64,000 bases of DNA, from NCBI RefSeq assembly GCF_900143085.1, contig NZ_FRCZ01000006.1:217565-281564 (forward strand), written 5' to 3'. Below are positions 54,577 through 63,814 of the stretch, in pieces. This DNA is from Gracilibacillus kekensis. Lineage in GTDB: Bacteria; Bacillota; Bacilli; Bacillales; Amphibacillaceae. A program made the translations under genes and the position numbers. Positions within the stretch are counted from its first letter, which is position 1. Every line of letters starts with the position of its first letter. Below the pieces are notes generated by a model that saw nothing but the letters and a program-made list of their open reading frames with translations, was not told where the DNA came from and did not search any database.

Positions 54577-54777
54577 ATGAACTGCCGTATCTTGCAATAA
54601 ACTTTCCAAAAAATCTTACCCTTATCTTACACAATGAATAGGGAAATTGTAAATAGAAAAATCAAAAAAATATTAAAAAATTTCGAGTAAAATGAAGGAA
54701 TATTAAGAAAACTTTATATATATAACATTATCTTAACCTCAGCACGTAATATAACGGAATTTCATCTATTATTACCT

Positions 54778-55677
54778 TTAATCATAAATTTCCTTAAGTG
54801 CTTCGTCGATGGTAGAATAATTAAATTTATAGCCGAATTCTAGTGCTTTTTCAGGTAGCACTTTTTGTCCATCAACAATTAATATACTCATTTCTCCTAA
54901 ACCAGCTTTTAATAAAAAACTGGGTGTCGGAAACCAATTTGGACGATTTAAAACATGAGCTAAACTAGCAGATAATTCTTTGTTGCGAACCGGATTAGGT
55001 GCAGTCAGATGTAAAACATTCTCTATTTTAGGATGATCCAAGGCAAATAGTAACATTCCGACAACATCATCAATATGAATCCATGATACCCATTGATTAC
55101 CACTACCTATTTTGCCTCCCACTAGAAATCGAAAAGGCAGAGACATTAAAGGTAAAGCACCTTCTTCACCCAAAATAACTCCAAACCTGGCTAATACAGT
55201 ACGGACATTATGTGATCTGATTTGCATTGCCGTTTTTTCCCAGGCATCTGTCACTTCAGCAAGGAAGTCATTTCCTTGTTCTTGAGACTGTTCTGTAAAT
55301 GTTTTTTCATCTGAGGTACCAAAATAGCCAACTGCTGAAGCGTTGATTAAGACTTTAGGCTTGTTTTCTAAGTTAGCTATTAGTTTATCGATTGCATAGG
55401 TCGCATTGATTCGGCTCTGATAAATTTTATCTTTTTTCGTTTTGGTCCAATAACCAAACAATGAATCTCCAGCTAAATTGATAATGCCATCAAGCTCAGG
55501 CAGTTCGTTTTCAGGTTGGCTTTCATCTGATAACCATCCGACATACTTTACGAAAGAGGTATTGATATATTTTTTAGGGGACCTCGTTAAGATATATACT
55601 ACGTCTCCTCTAGATGTTAATGCTTTTGTAAGATGTTCACCAACGAATCCTGTTCCGCCTGTAATAGCAATGTTCAT
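54778..55677 (-). CDS. yfhF: TIGR01777 family SDR oxidoreductase (YfhF)
   Basis: 299 residues: Rossmann start MNIAITGGTGFVGEHLTKAL, INLAGDSLFGYWTKTKKD, SAVGYFG, the VSWIHIDDVVGML block and the C-terminal DUF1731 segment. Family members (SDR39U1, YfcH, SulA-like) have no settled substrate. Start at ATG 55677 with SD GGAGGGA; the longer open frame upstream has no SD. Divergent from recX, as in B. subtilis. Confidence 0.88.
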   Translation of the reverse strand: MNIAITGGTGFVGEHLTKALTSRGDVVYILTRSPKKYINTSFVKYVGWLSDESQPENELPELDGIINLAGDSLFGYWTKTKKDKIYQSRINATYAIDKLIANLENKPKVLINASAVGYFGTSDEKTFTEQSQEQGNDFLAEVTDAWEKTAMQIRSHNVRTVLARFGVILGEEGALPLMSLPFRFLVGGKIGSGNQWVSWIHIDDVVGMLLFALDHPKIENVLHLTAPNPVRNKELSASLAHVLNRPNWFPTPSFLLKAGLGEMSILIVDGQKVLPEKALEFGYKFNYSTIDEALKEIYD

Positions 55678-55745
55678 TGAAATCCCTCCAGTTATAAATT
55701 GTAGAACAAATGTTTGAATGGTAAAATAGAATTGAGGTGATAAGT

Positions 55746-56561
55746 GTGCCGGAAATAACCAAAATAACAACCCAAAAAAAATCAAAATACCGTTATAACA
55801 TTTTTTTAACAGAAAATAATCAAGAATATTACGGCTTTAGTGTCAATGAGGATATCCTTATTGACTATCATTTACGAAAAGGTATGCTATTAACACCTGA
55901 ATTAATTGAACAAATTCAAGAGCAAGATTCCTCTTATAAAGTGTATACCCTATCTGTGAAGTATTTAAGTTTCAGAATGCGTTCTGAACAAGAATTAATC
56001 GATTATTTACAAAAGAAAGAGGTTGAAGATACTTATATTGAAGAAGTAATCCATCGCTTGAAGAAAGAAAAATTACTCGATGATACAGCTTTTAGTGAAG
56101 CTTTGGTTCGGACTCGTGTTCAAACTTCCAGTAAAGGACCTATGTTGATCAAAAAAGAGTTAATGGATAAAGGGCTACAAGCACCACTTATAGAAGAAGC
56201 TTTAAAACATTATTCATTTGAGCAACAGTTTGAAAAAGTTGAGAAATTGGCACGTAAGAAATTAAATAGTTCAACTAAAAAATCTTTTAAACAACAGGAA
56301 GATAGTGTGAAGCAAACTCTCCTGCAAAAGGGTTTTACTTTTGATGTTATTTCAGAAGTTATTAACAGTTTGGACGTGGAACGAGATCATGATGAGGAAT
56401 ACAATGCTATTGTATTTCAAGGTGAAAAGTTGGTGACTAAATATCAAAAAAAAGACAGCGGATTTGCTTTAAAACAGAAGGTGAAAGCAGGATTATATAG
56501 AAAAGGTTTTGCAGGAGAATTGATTAATCGCTTTATAGAAGAGTATGTAAACGAAGACTAA
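55746..56561 (+). CDS. recX: Regulatory protein RecX
   Basis: Modulates RecA filament growth. About 271 residues made of helical RecX repeats (YLSFRMRSEQELIDYLQKKEV, LLDDTAFSEALVRTRVQTSSKGPMLIKKEL). The basic N-terminal extension makes it longer than enterobacterial RecX, as usual in Bacillus. GTG at 55746 has SD GAGGTGA; an earlier GTG lies inside that SD. Confidence 0.88.
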   Translation: MPEITKITTQKKSKYRYNIFLTENNQEYYGFSVNEDILIDYHLRKGMLLTPELIEQIQEQDSSYKVYTLSVKYLSFRMRSEQELIDYLQKKEVEDTYIEEVIHRLKKEKLLDDTAFSEALVRTRVQTSSKGPMLIKKELMDKGLQAPLIEEALKHYSFEQQFEKVEKLARKKLNSSTKKSFKQQEDSVKQTLLQKGFTFDVISEVINSLDVERDHDEEYNAIVFQGEKLVTKYQKKDSGFALKQKVKAGLYRKGFAGELINRFIEEYVNED

Positions 56562-56613
56562 TAAATAACTTACAAGCGAATGCATAGCAACCGCTTGTAA
56601 GGATTACTTTATT

Positions 56614-57405
56614 TTAGTTATTTACTAAATGTGTCAGGCACTCTATTGCCTGATGAACATCATCGACGACATGTGCCGCTTTTTCTTGAACTGATTTTGG
56701 AGCGGTGCTCATTGCAAAGCTATTAGGAGTCATTTCAAACATCGGAATATCATTGTATGAATCACCTATTACCGCCATTTCTTCCGGATCTATACCTAAG
56801 TGTTTAGCAAGCGTTCGTAATCCCAAGGCCTTACTGACACCTTTTGGAACGATATCCACACATCTTGGATCAGATAGATAGGTTTCACTGACATCCTTAA
56901 ATTGCTCATTGATTTTTTCTTGTAATACTATAATATCTTTTTCCGAGCCTAGTAACATAAACTTACTAGGTAAAAAAGCATCGTTATATTGATCAGCGAA
57001 ATCTACACCTTCTACCAATGGGAAATAGAGAATCGATTCCATCGCCTTCAATTCAGGTGTCTTCTTCGAAATATATGATTCATCTGCTGTTGTAATACTG
57101 AATGGACTCGAGAATGAACTTATAACGTTGTGTAAGGCATTACTTGTAACTGCATCAAATGTTTTGGCAAGAAGGGCTTGATTACTTTTCGAGTCAACGA
57201 ATGCCCCGTTTTGACTGATTCGATGTGCGTCATGATTTATTTCTGAACAAATCTTTTTAATATCGCGGTCCATGCGACCCGTCGCTATCGCAAAGTCTAT
57301 GTTTTGTTCCTGCAGTCGATGAATGGCTGCAATATCTTCTTCCTTAATGAAATTACCATGTTTTAATAGTGTACCATCAAGGTCTGTGGCAAATAATTTT
57401 ATCAA
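56614..57405 (-). CDS. Cof-type HAD-IIB family hydrolase
   Basis: 263 residues with motif I LFATDLDGTLLKHGN, motif II FAIATGR, the SKALGLRTL Lys region and motif IV AVIGDSYNDIPMF. A phosphatase of sugar phosphates or cofactors; substrate not visible. It starts with TTG; AAGGATG lies 10 bp upstream. A second Cof protein is at 5165. Confidence 0.87.
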   Translation of the reverse strand: MIKLFATDLDGTLLKHGNFIKEEDIAAIHRLQEQNIDFAIATGRMDRDIKKICSEINHDAHRISQNGAFVDSKSNQALLAKTFDAVTSNALHNVISSFSSPFSITTADESYISKKTPELKAMESILYFPLVEGVDFADQYNDAFLPSKFMLLGSEKDIIVLQEKINEQFKDVSETYLSDPRCVDIVPKGVSKALGLRTLAKHLGIDPEEMAVIGDSYNDIPMFEMTPNSFAMSTAPKSVQEKAAHVVDDVHQAIECLTHLVNN

Positions 57406-57487
57406 GCTTAATCAACATCCTTTTTATTGAGTTGCTTTCATTATAACGTTTCTTGTATCAAGAAAAAAATAAAATGAGCCTAAGCTT

Positions 57488-57515
57488 TTGACCGAAACGA
57501 ATCTCATGCTAAAAT
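57488..57515 (+). promoter_or_regulatory. Promoter of yfhH-yfhJ
   Basis: TTGACC (57488-57493), 16-bp spacer, TAAAAT (57510-57515), 30 bp before yfhH. Confidence 0.6.
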
Positions 57516-57545
57516 TAAACTAGAAATCAAGATGGTGGTGGAAGA

Positions 57546-57878
57546 ATGGATAGAAGATACAGTTCCTATACAGTAGAAGAATTAAGAGAAGAGGTTGCTA
57601 GCTTGAAAGAGCAGCTGCAAAAAGCGGAACAATGGGGAAATGTAAGTGAATATGAAATTATACAAAGAAAAATGCAAATGGCGGCAGCCTATTTAGTAAA
57701 TCCAGCAGAATTTAAAAAAGGAATGCGGTATGAATTAGCGGGAGACCCTGGTCAAACATTTGAGATAACCTATATCAATGGTGTGTTCGCCTGGGGACAC
57801 CGAATTAATTTACTGGGGCAAAAATTTGAAGAAGAAGAAGCGGTCCCCCTTTCCATTTTAGGCGATAAACAAAAATAA
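57546..57878 (+). CDS. yfhH: YfhH family protein (DUF1811)
   Basis: 110 residues: a helical N-terminus (YSSYTVEELREEVASLKEQL) and a small beta domain (GDPGQTFEITYINGVFAWGHRINLLG), matching YfhH/DUF1811. Function unknown. SD GGTGGTGGAAG. yfhJ follows 16 bp later. Confidence 0.85.
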   Translation: MDRRYSSYTVEELREEVASLKEQLQKAEQWGNVSEYEIIQRKMQMAAAYLVNPAEFKKGMRYELAGDPGQTFEITYINGVFAWGHRINLLGQKFEEEEAVPLSILGDKQK

Positions 57879-57894
57879 TAGTGGAGGGAGCAAC

Positions 57895-58164
57895 ATGCAA
57901 GAAGAAATACAACGATTGGCCGAAGAACTGCAAGAGAAAAACCCCTCGCTAACAATACTCGAAGCAAGAAGTTGGGTGGAGCTATTGTGGGAAGATTTTG
58001 AAACGACCAGAGCCAAAGCTGGTAGAAAATATGAAGGAGCAGAAGTGACACAAAAAATTGTACGCTATTGGATTCAGCAATATGGTGCAAGTTTGGACGA
58101 TTTCATCAAAAGGCATCCTAAGTATCAAAAATTAATAAATGGAAGTAACCGTCCCATTCATTAG
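57895..58164 (+). CDS. yfhJ: YfhJ family protein (WVELL domain)
   Basis: 89 residues with the WVELL signature (EARSWVELLWEDFETTRAKAGRKYEG) and a C-terminal FIKRHPKYQ. Function unknown. SD GTGGAGGGAG. Same operon as yfhH, as in B. subtilis. Confidence 0.87.
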   Translation: MQEEIQRLAEELQEKNPSLTILEARSWVELLWEDFETTRAKAGRKYEGAEVTQKIVRYWIQQYGASLDDFIKRHPKYQKLINGSNRPIH

Positions 58165-58195
58165 CAAAAAGAGGAAAAGTCATAATTATTTTGAC

Positions 58196-58375
58196 ATGAT
58201 GTGTGTGCTTAGCAATCGCTACGGCTTGTCCGCTTCCCTTTCCACGGGTTTTTCTCCTCAGCTAACTTTGGTAAGTAAAAACCACTTACCAAAGTGGATC
58301 TTCGGATAAAAACATCCCGTAGGAGTAGAAGCGGACGCCTCCGCTAATTAGGATTCTACAACGCTAGCATGAGGA
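58196..58375 (-). repeat. MITE-like element R5a, left half of an inverted pair
   Basis: In - orientation: outer CGCTACGGCTTGTCCGCTTC, TTTCCACGGG, inner hairpin ACTTTGGTAAG...CTTACCAAAGT, then ATCCCGTAGGAGTAGAAGCG and TCTACAACGC. The best-preserved copy of this half. Confidence 0.85.
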
Positions 58376-58449
58376 AGTATAATATTATTTATATCATGTA
58401 GAACAATGATTTTTTAAAGTAACAGATCATAATGTTACCTTTCACAATA

Positions 58450-58640
58450 GTTGTAGAACAAATATACTAGCGCAGGCCGCCCACTTTCACTCCTGTGGGA
58501 ATGTTTTACCTGAAGATCCACTTTTTTTAGCGTTCTTTGCTCAAAAAAGTTAGCTGAAGGTAAAACCCCACGGAAAGGGAAGTGGGCAGCCGGAGCGGAT
58601 GTTTATCTCACAATACATTTCAAAATTACCACTTTGTATA
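58450..58640 (+). repeat. MITE-like element R5b, right half of an inverted pair
   Basis: AGTTGTAG...CTAGCGCAGGCCGCCCACTT, inner hairpin ACTTTTTT...AAAAAAGT, then ACGGAAAGGGAAGTGGGCAG and CCGGAGCGG. About 75 AT-rich bases lie between it and R5a. No gene is seen in 58165-58757. Confidence 0.83.
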
Positions 58641-58686
58641 ATAAATATACACCGAGTATTGCGCAGTTCGTTTCTAATACGCATGA

Positions 58687-58725
58687 AAATCCAAACGATT
58701 TAAAAGCCTAATCGTTTGGATTTTT
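58687..58725. terminator. ATCCAAACGA-family hairpin ending the R5 block
   Basis: Arms AAATCCAAACGATT and AATCGTTTGGATTT with T-run on the + strand. It is followed by TTGTCCCAGCTTCTTTT, the inverse of the sequence that opens R1 at 9768, so the block has a defined outer end. Confidence 0.8.
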
Positions 58726-58757
58726 CTAATTAAAAAATTAATTTGTCCCAGCTTCTT

Positions 58758-59744
58758 TTAAATTGGATTACTATCCATATTTAATTTGTTTTGTAATTTC
58801 TCTTCTGAAAACACCCAGCCTGTGTATGAATTCATAATCCGCATGTTATCATCGATTTGTACAACAGCTACAAATGGATAGTGACCGTCAGAACGGTAAC
58901 GCAAATCGATAAAACGAATTTCTGAAAAATCATCAAACATATTGATTTCCCAACGATAGATCGGTGAAAAAGATAAAAATGCTGAAATGTTTTTATCGGT
59001 TCTTGCTAATTCAAATAATGAATTTTCAGGTTCGGGAAGTCGGTGAAACTTATCGTCTATTTCAACATGTCCATCTTCGACCCTGCCAACAAAATGATGT
59101 TGATCCGTATTAAACGCCACTCGCCAAGAGTTTTGTTTAGTAGTCGGTGAAGTTGCGATTTGTTCGACCTGTTCAAAGTGCTCATGTATTATTTTGACGA
59201 TTTCCCGCTTGTCGATATAACGTTTAATATAATACAATACAATAATAAAATAGATCATGATCCAAGTGAATCCAGGTGTAGCACCCAAAATCCAGGCAAT
59301 AATCCCAATCATGTGTAGACTGAAAATATAAGGATCGAATGTACTTATAAAACCATGGGCAATCCATTTTCTTGTGAATGGCCGATATGCTTGCGTACCA
59401 TACGCATTAGGTATGTCCACGACTACATGCAGAATAACTGCTAAAAATGTCCATAGCCATAGATGTAAAAAGTTTACCTCTGGTACAAATAAATAGATGA
59501 TTGATGAAATTAGAATACCCCAGAAAATGACAGCTGGGATGGAATGAGTAATTCCTCGATGATGTCTAATATAGACAGCATTATTTCGTAATTTGAGCAC
59601 CGTGTCAAAGTCAGGCGAATGGGAACCAATAATCGTACCTACGATGACAGCGGTAAATAAGGTGGGATCTTGTTGTACTACTGGATCTAATGTAGCAAAA
59701 CCACCTAAAGCAACGCCCATTGCAATATGTGTGCCAGTATCCAT
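58758..59744 (-). CDS. yfhP: Membrane-bound metal-dependent hydrolase YfhP (YdjM/DUF457 type)
   Basis: 328 residues: N-terminal membrane domain with MDTGTHIAMGVALGGF, GSHSPDFDTVL, HRGITHSIPAV and HVVVDIPNAYGT (metal-binding His/Asp typical of YdjM/LexA-regulated hydrolases), then a C-terminal soluble part. Function unclear. SD AAAGGGGA. Divergent from mutY, as yfhP and yfhQ are in B. subtilis. Confidence 0.85.
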   Translation of the reverse strand: MDTGTHIAMGVALGGFATLDPVVQQDPTLFTAVIVGTIIGSHSPDFDTVLKLRNNAVYIRHHRGITHSIPAVIFWGILISSIIYLFVPEVNFLHLWLWTFLAVILHVVVDIPNAYGTQAYRPFTRKWIAHGFISTFDPYIFSLHMIGIIAWILGATPGFTWIMIYFIIVLYYIKRYIDKREIVKIIHEHFEQVEQIATSPTTKQNSWRVAFNTDQHHFVGRVEDGHVEIDDKFHRLPEPENSLFELARTDKNISAFLSFSPIYRWEINMFDDFSEIRFIDLRYRSDGHYPFVAVVQIDDNMRIMNSYTGWVFSEEKLQNKLNMDSNPI

Positions 59745-59865
59745 CTTAGCTGTCCCCTTTCTTAGTTAATATTGTATCATAAAGTGAATCAGTTAGACGC
59801 TATCTCTTCCGACGTTTATAAGCAAAACTTACCGACCATTATACTGTGATAAAGGATGAATAACT

Positions 59866-60927
59866 TTGAATTACACGTCTACTATCAATATACCCCAATT
59901 CCAAGAGGATCTAATCACATGGTTTGAAAGTGAACAAAGAATCTTGCCATGGCGCGAAAATCAGGATCCTTATCGAGTGTGGGTTTCAGAAATTATGTTA
60001 CAGCAAACAAAAGTCGACACCGTTATTCCATATTTTCAAAACTTCATGAAACATTTTCCAAACCTAGAAGCTTTGGCTAATGCGGATCAGCAAGATGTAT
60101 TAAAAGCATGGGAAGGTTTAGGGTATTATTCCCGTGCACGCAATTTACAGTCTGCAGTCCAAGAGGTTGTGGAACTGTACGATGCAGATGTTCCAAACGA
60201 TCCAAAACAACTAGGTGATTTAAAAGGAGTTGGCCCTTATACAAAAGGGGCGATATTAAGTATCGCATTTGACCAGCCAGAGCCAGCCGTTGACGGAAAT
60301 GTCATGCGTGTTCTATCAAGAATTTTACGAATCGAAGAAGACATAGCCAAACAAAAAACACGAAATACGTTTGAATCAGTAGTGCGAGAGTTGATTTCCC
60401 AAGATAATCCTTCTGCATTTAATCAAGGGATGATGGAACTGGGTGCCTTAATTTGTACTCCAAAAAGTCCAAGCTGTTTATTGTGCCCTGTACAAGCGCA
60501 TTGTGTAGCTTATCGTGATGGTGTGGAACAGACTTTGCCAATAAAGAAGAAAAAAACGAAAAAATCATCACATACTTATTTTGCACTGGTTATCCAAGAT
60601 GATGCTGGAAATTTTATTATTGAACAAAGACCTGAACAGGGTTTACTTGCTAAGCTTTGGCAATTCCCTATGGTGAGCACTAATGAAGTTGATGAAAATC
60701 ATCTATCTGTATTTATTCAGGAAAAATATCAAACAGATATAGATACTGTCGAAACGTTGGAGCCTGTAAAACACGTTTTTTCACATTTGACCTGGTATTT
60801 ACATGTAAAAATGATTAAGGTAAGAGGAAAAATAAGTTTAAACAAAAACATGAAACTAATGTCAAAATCTGAAATTAGCAAATATCCATTACCAGTATCC
60901 CATCAAAATATATATAAACAATTGTAA
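59866..60927 (+). CDS. mutY: A/G-specific adenine glycosylase MutY
   Basis: Removes adenine mispaired with 8-oxoguanine. 353 residues: LPWRENQDPYRVWVSEIMLQQTKV (catalytic Glu in the first helix), HhH LKGVGPYTKGAILS, catalytic Asp in VDGNVMRV, the 4Fe-4S motif C-x6-C-x2-C-x5-C (CTPKSPSCLLCPVQAHC) and a C-terminal NUDIX-like domain. Start is TTG with GGATGA upstream. Confidence 0.95.
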   Translation: MNYTSTINIPQFQEDLITWFESEQRILPWRENQDPYRVWVSEIMLQQTKVDTVIPYFQNFMKHFPNLEALANADQQDVLKAWEGLGYYSRARNLQSAVQEVVELYDADVPNDPKQLGDLKGVGPYTKGAILSIAFDQPEPAVDGNVMRVLSRILRIEEDIAKQKTRNTFESVVRELISQDNPSAFNQGMMELGALICTPKSPSCLLCPVQAHCVAYRDGVEQTLPIKKKKTKKSSHTYFALVIQDDAGNFIIEQRPEQGLLAKLWQFPMVSTNEVDENHLSVFIQEKYQTDIDTVETLEPVKHVFSHLTWYLHVKMIKVRGKISLNKNMKLMSKSEISKYPLPVSHQNIYKQL

Positions 60928-61036
60928 CGGTATATACCATTTGTAAACGAATCTTTATCCCTCTTTTAAAAAAGCAATATTTTTTGGATAAAAAAGAATC
61001 TGCTTGGGCAAATTAATTGTCGTGGAGGTGATATTG

Positions 61037-61231
61037 ATGGCTAAACGTAATAATCAAGCAAATCCAGCAAACCAAGCAAACAATGCAAGTAAAACAAATG
61101 CTGCTGAAGTAAAACGTCAAAACCAACAAGCTGCTCAAGGGCAAGGGAAGTATGGCACTGAGTTTGCTAGCGAAACAAATGCACAAGAAGTTCGCCAGCA
61201 AAACCAAAAGTCACAAAACAACAAAAAATAA
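61037..61231 (+). CDS. sspE: Gamma-type small acid-soluble spore protein
   Basis: 64 residues, Asn/Gln/Ala-rich, with two similar repeats (the second is GTEFASETNAQEVRQQNQ) and the GPR protease site type TEFASET. Stores amino acids in the spore core for outgrowth. A sigma-G-like promoter TGGATA-N18-CAAATTA at 60985-61015 is possible. SD GGAGGTGAT. Direct evidence of a spore former. Confidence 0.93.
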   Translation: MAKRNNQANPANQANNASKTNAAEVKRQNQQAAQGQGKYGTEFASETNAQEVRQQNQKSQNNKK

Positions 61232-61246
61232 TTATACAAATGAAAG

Positions 61247-61280
61247 CTTGGCTCTTCCAGTGGAGGGGCCAAGTTTTTTT
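61247..61280 (+). terminator. Terminator of sspE
   Basis: Arms starting CTTGGC and ending GCCAAG, then TTTTTTT. Confidence 0.85.
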
Positions 61281-61438
61281 GTTAGGAGAAAGCCGGTGTT
61301 TCGTCAGCTGTAATAAGAGGTAATTTTCACTCGATTTTTGTAAATTTTTTAATACCAATGAGAATTGTATTAGTTTCAATTGTAAATATTTATCGTTATA
61401 ATGGTTACTATTATGATATTCAAGAAAGGGAGATACGT

Positions 61439-61969
61439 ATGGAGACATCCGAGCCAGGAAAAATCATCCAAATCCAAAGCTATAAACATAATGGTCAACT
61501 CCATCGTGTCTGGGATACAACGACGGTATTAAAAGGAACGAGTAATCGTGTGATCGGAGCAAATGATAAAACACTTGTGACCGAAAGTGACGGACGTACA
61601 TGGGTGACAAGAGAGCCTGCCATTTGCTTTTTTCATGCGAAGTATTGGTTTAATGTAATCGGAATGTTACGTGATGATGGGATTTATTATTATTGCAACA
61701 TTAGTTCGCCGTTTGTTTTTGAAGATGGAGCGGTTAAATATATTGATTATGATTTAGACGTGAAAGTATTTCCAGATATGACATACACACTGTTAGATGA
61801 AGATGAATATGATTTGCACAAAAAGCTGATGAATTATCCTAAAGTATTGGATAAAATTTTATGGAACAATGTAGAATACTTATTGCATTGGATCAGGCAA
61901 CGAAAAGGTCCGTTTTCGGCAGAATTTGTCGATCAATGGTACGAGTTTTACTTGACATATCGCTCATGA
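61439..61969 (+). CDS. ntdP: Nucleoside tri-/diphosphate phosphatase NtdP (DUF402, YgaC)
   Basis: 176 residues, the usual length. DUF402 barrel with [46 protein letters not shown]-type acidic metal site ([13 protein letters not shown]) and DEDEYDLH. Staphylococcal homologues hydrolyse nucleoside tri- and diphosphates. The start at 61439 has SD AAAGGGAG; the open frame before it lacks an SD. Confidence 0.87.
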   Translation: METSEPGKIIQIQSYKHNGQLHRVWDTTTVLKGTSNRVIGANDKTLVTESDGRTWVTREPAICFFHAKYWFNVIGMLRDDGIYYYCNISSPFVFEDGAVKYIDYDLDVKVFPDMTYTLLDEDEYDLHKKLMNYPKVLDKILWNNVEYLLHWIRQRKGPFSAEFVDQWYEFYLTYRS

Positions 61970-61997
61970 AAGTCATCAAGAAAAGAGGTGAAGTTGA

Positions 61998-63749
61998 TTG
62001 GATAGTATAAAGCGCTATATGAAATTTGTCTTCCCATATAAGTGGAAGATATTAATTACTGTAATAATTGGGATCTTTAAATTTGGTATCCCTCTTTTAA
62101 TGCCTTTAATTGTGAAATATGTTATTGACGATATAATTGGTGCAGAAGGATTGACATCTGACGAAAAATTGACAGAATTATTCTGGTTGATGGGTATATC
62201 TGCAGCTTTGTTTATTATACTAAGACCACCAATTGAGTATTATCGTCAATATTTAGCACAATGGACAGGGAACAAAATTCTATATGATATTCGCGACAGA
62301 TTGTTTGATCATATTCAGCGCCTTAGTTTGCAGTTTTATTCACGAACGAAAACAGGCGAGATCATTTCAAGAGTAATTCATGATGTCGAGCAGACGAAAA
62401 ACTTTGTTATGACAGGACTTATGAACATTTGGTTAGATATGTTCACCATTTTAATTGCCATTATCATTATGTTATTTATGGATGTCTGGTTGACGATTGT
62501 AGCAATAGCGTTATTCCCTTTATATGCAATCTCTGTCAAGATATTTTACGGAAGACTACGTGATTTAACAAAAAAACGATCGCAAGCATTGGCACAAGTC
62601 CAAGGACATTTACATGAGCGAGTACAAGGAATTCCAGTAACTCGTAGTTTTGCCCTTGAAGATTATGAGGAAAAAGAATTTGATAAACAAAATCAAAATT
62701 TCTTAGACCGAGCAATTGATCACACATCCTGGAATGCCAAGACTTTTGCAGTGATGAATACCATTACAGATGTTGCTCCATTATTAGTAATTGGCTTTGC
62801 AGGTTATTTTGCGATCACTTCAGATTTAACTGTAGGTACGATTGCAGCATTTGTAGGTTATATGGATCGTGTGTACAGTCCATTACGCAGGTTAATTAGT
62901 TCCTCAACTGTATTGGTTCAGTCGATTGCCTCGATGGAGCGTGTCTTTGAATTTATTGATGAAGATTACGATATTAAAGACAAACCACATGCAACGCCGT
63001 TAAAACAGGTGGATGGAAAAGTGGAGTTTGATCATGTCTCGTTCCGTTATGAAGAAGAGGAAGATTTGGTATTAAACGATGTATCGCTAAATGTGAATCA
63101 GGGTGAGACGGTAGCACTTGTTGGTATGAGTGGTGGTGGTAAATCCACCATAATTAGCTTGATTCCTCGATTTTATGATGTTACAAAAGGTCGAATTCTA
63201 ATTGATGGTAAGGATATTCGCGATGTTCAGGCAAGATCACTAAGGGATAAAATAGGAATGGTTTTACAGGATAATATTTTATTTAGTGAATCGATTGCAA
63301 TGAACATTCGAATGGGTAATCCTGATGCTACAGATGAAGAAGTTATCACTGCAGCTAAAGCAGCAAATGCTCACCAGTTTATCACAGAACTTTCAAAAGG
63401 GTATGACACACTTGTTGGAGAAAGAGGTGTGAAGCTTTCAGGGGGACAAAAACAACGGATTGCAATTGCACGAATTTTCTTAAAAAATCCACCATTGCTA
63501 ATTTTGGATGAAGCGACTTCTGCCTTAGATTTGGAAAGTGAAAGTTTAATACAGGAAGCATTAGAAAAATTGGCATCTGATCGTACTACTTTCATTGTTG
63601 CTCACCGACTATCAACGATTACACACGCAGATCGCATTGTGTTAATTGAAGGCGGCGCAATAATCGAAGAAGGGACACATCATGAATTAATGAAAAAGCA
63701 AGGTAATTATTATAAACTTTATCAAGTTCAGGAATTAGATGATAATTAA
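61998..63749 (+). CDS. ygaD: ABC transporter ATP-binding/permease half-transporter (YgaD)
   Basis: 583 residues: six-span ABC exporter membrane domain, then an ATPase with Walker [11 protein letters not shown]-loop [14 protein letters not shown], signature LSGGQKQR, Walker [13 protein letters not shown] and H-loop VAHRLSTI. Works as a homodimer or heterodimer, MsbA/LmrA-like; cargo unknown. Start is TTG with SD AGAGGTGA. Follows ntdP by 28 bp, as ygaD follows ygaC in B. subtilis. Confidence 0.92.
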   Translation: MDSIKRYMKFVFPYKWKILITVIIGIFKFGIPLLMPLIVKYVIDDIIGAEGLTSDEKLTELFWLMGISAALFIILRPPIEYYRQYLAQWTGNKILYDIRDRLFDHIQRLSLQFYSRTKTGEIISRVIHDVEQTKNFVMTGLMNIWLDMFTILIAIIIMLFMDVWLTIVAIALFPLYAISVKIFYGRLRDLTKKRSQALAQVQGHLHERVQGIPVTRSFALEDYEEKEFDKQNQNFLDRAIDHTSWNAKTFAVMNTITDVAPLLVIGFAGYFAITSDLTVGTIAAFVGYMDRVYSPLRRLISSSTVLVQSIASMERVFEFIDEDYDIKDKPHATPLKQVDGKVEFDHVSFRYEEEEDLVLNDVSLNVNQGETVALVGMSGGGKSTIISLIPRFYDVTKGRILIDGKDIRDVQARSLRDKIGMVLQDNILFSESIAMNIRMGNPDATDEEVITAAKAANAHQFITELSKGYDTLVGERGVKLSGGQKQRIAIARIFLKNPPLLILDEATSALDLESESLIQEALEKLASDRTTFIVAHRLSTITHADRIVLIEGGAIIEEGTHHELMKKQGNYYKLYQVQELDDN

Positions 63750-63758
63750 ATTTTGATT

Positions 63759-63791
63759 AAAGGGATTCAGTTTAAATGCTGGATCCTTTTT
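63759..63791 (+). terminator. Terminator of ygaD
   Basis: Arms AAAGGGATTCAG and CTGGATCCTTT (one bulge), then a T-run. Confidence 0.7.
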
Positions 63792-63814
63792 AGTACTTAA
63801 ATTGAATTTAGTGT

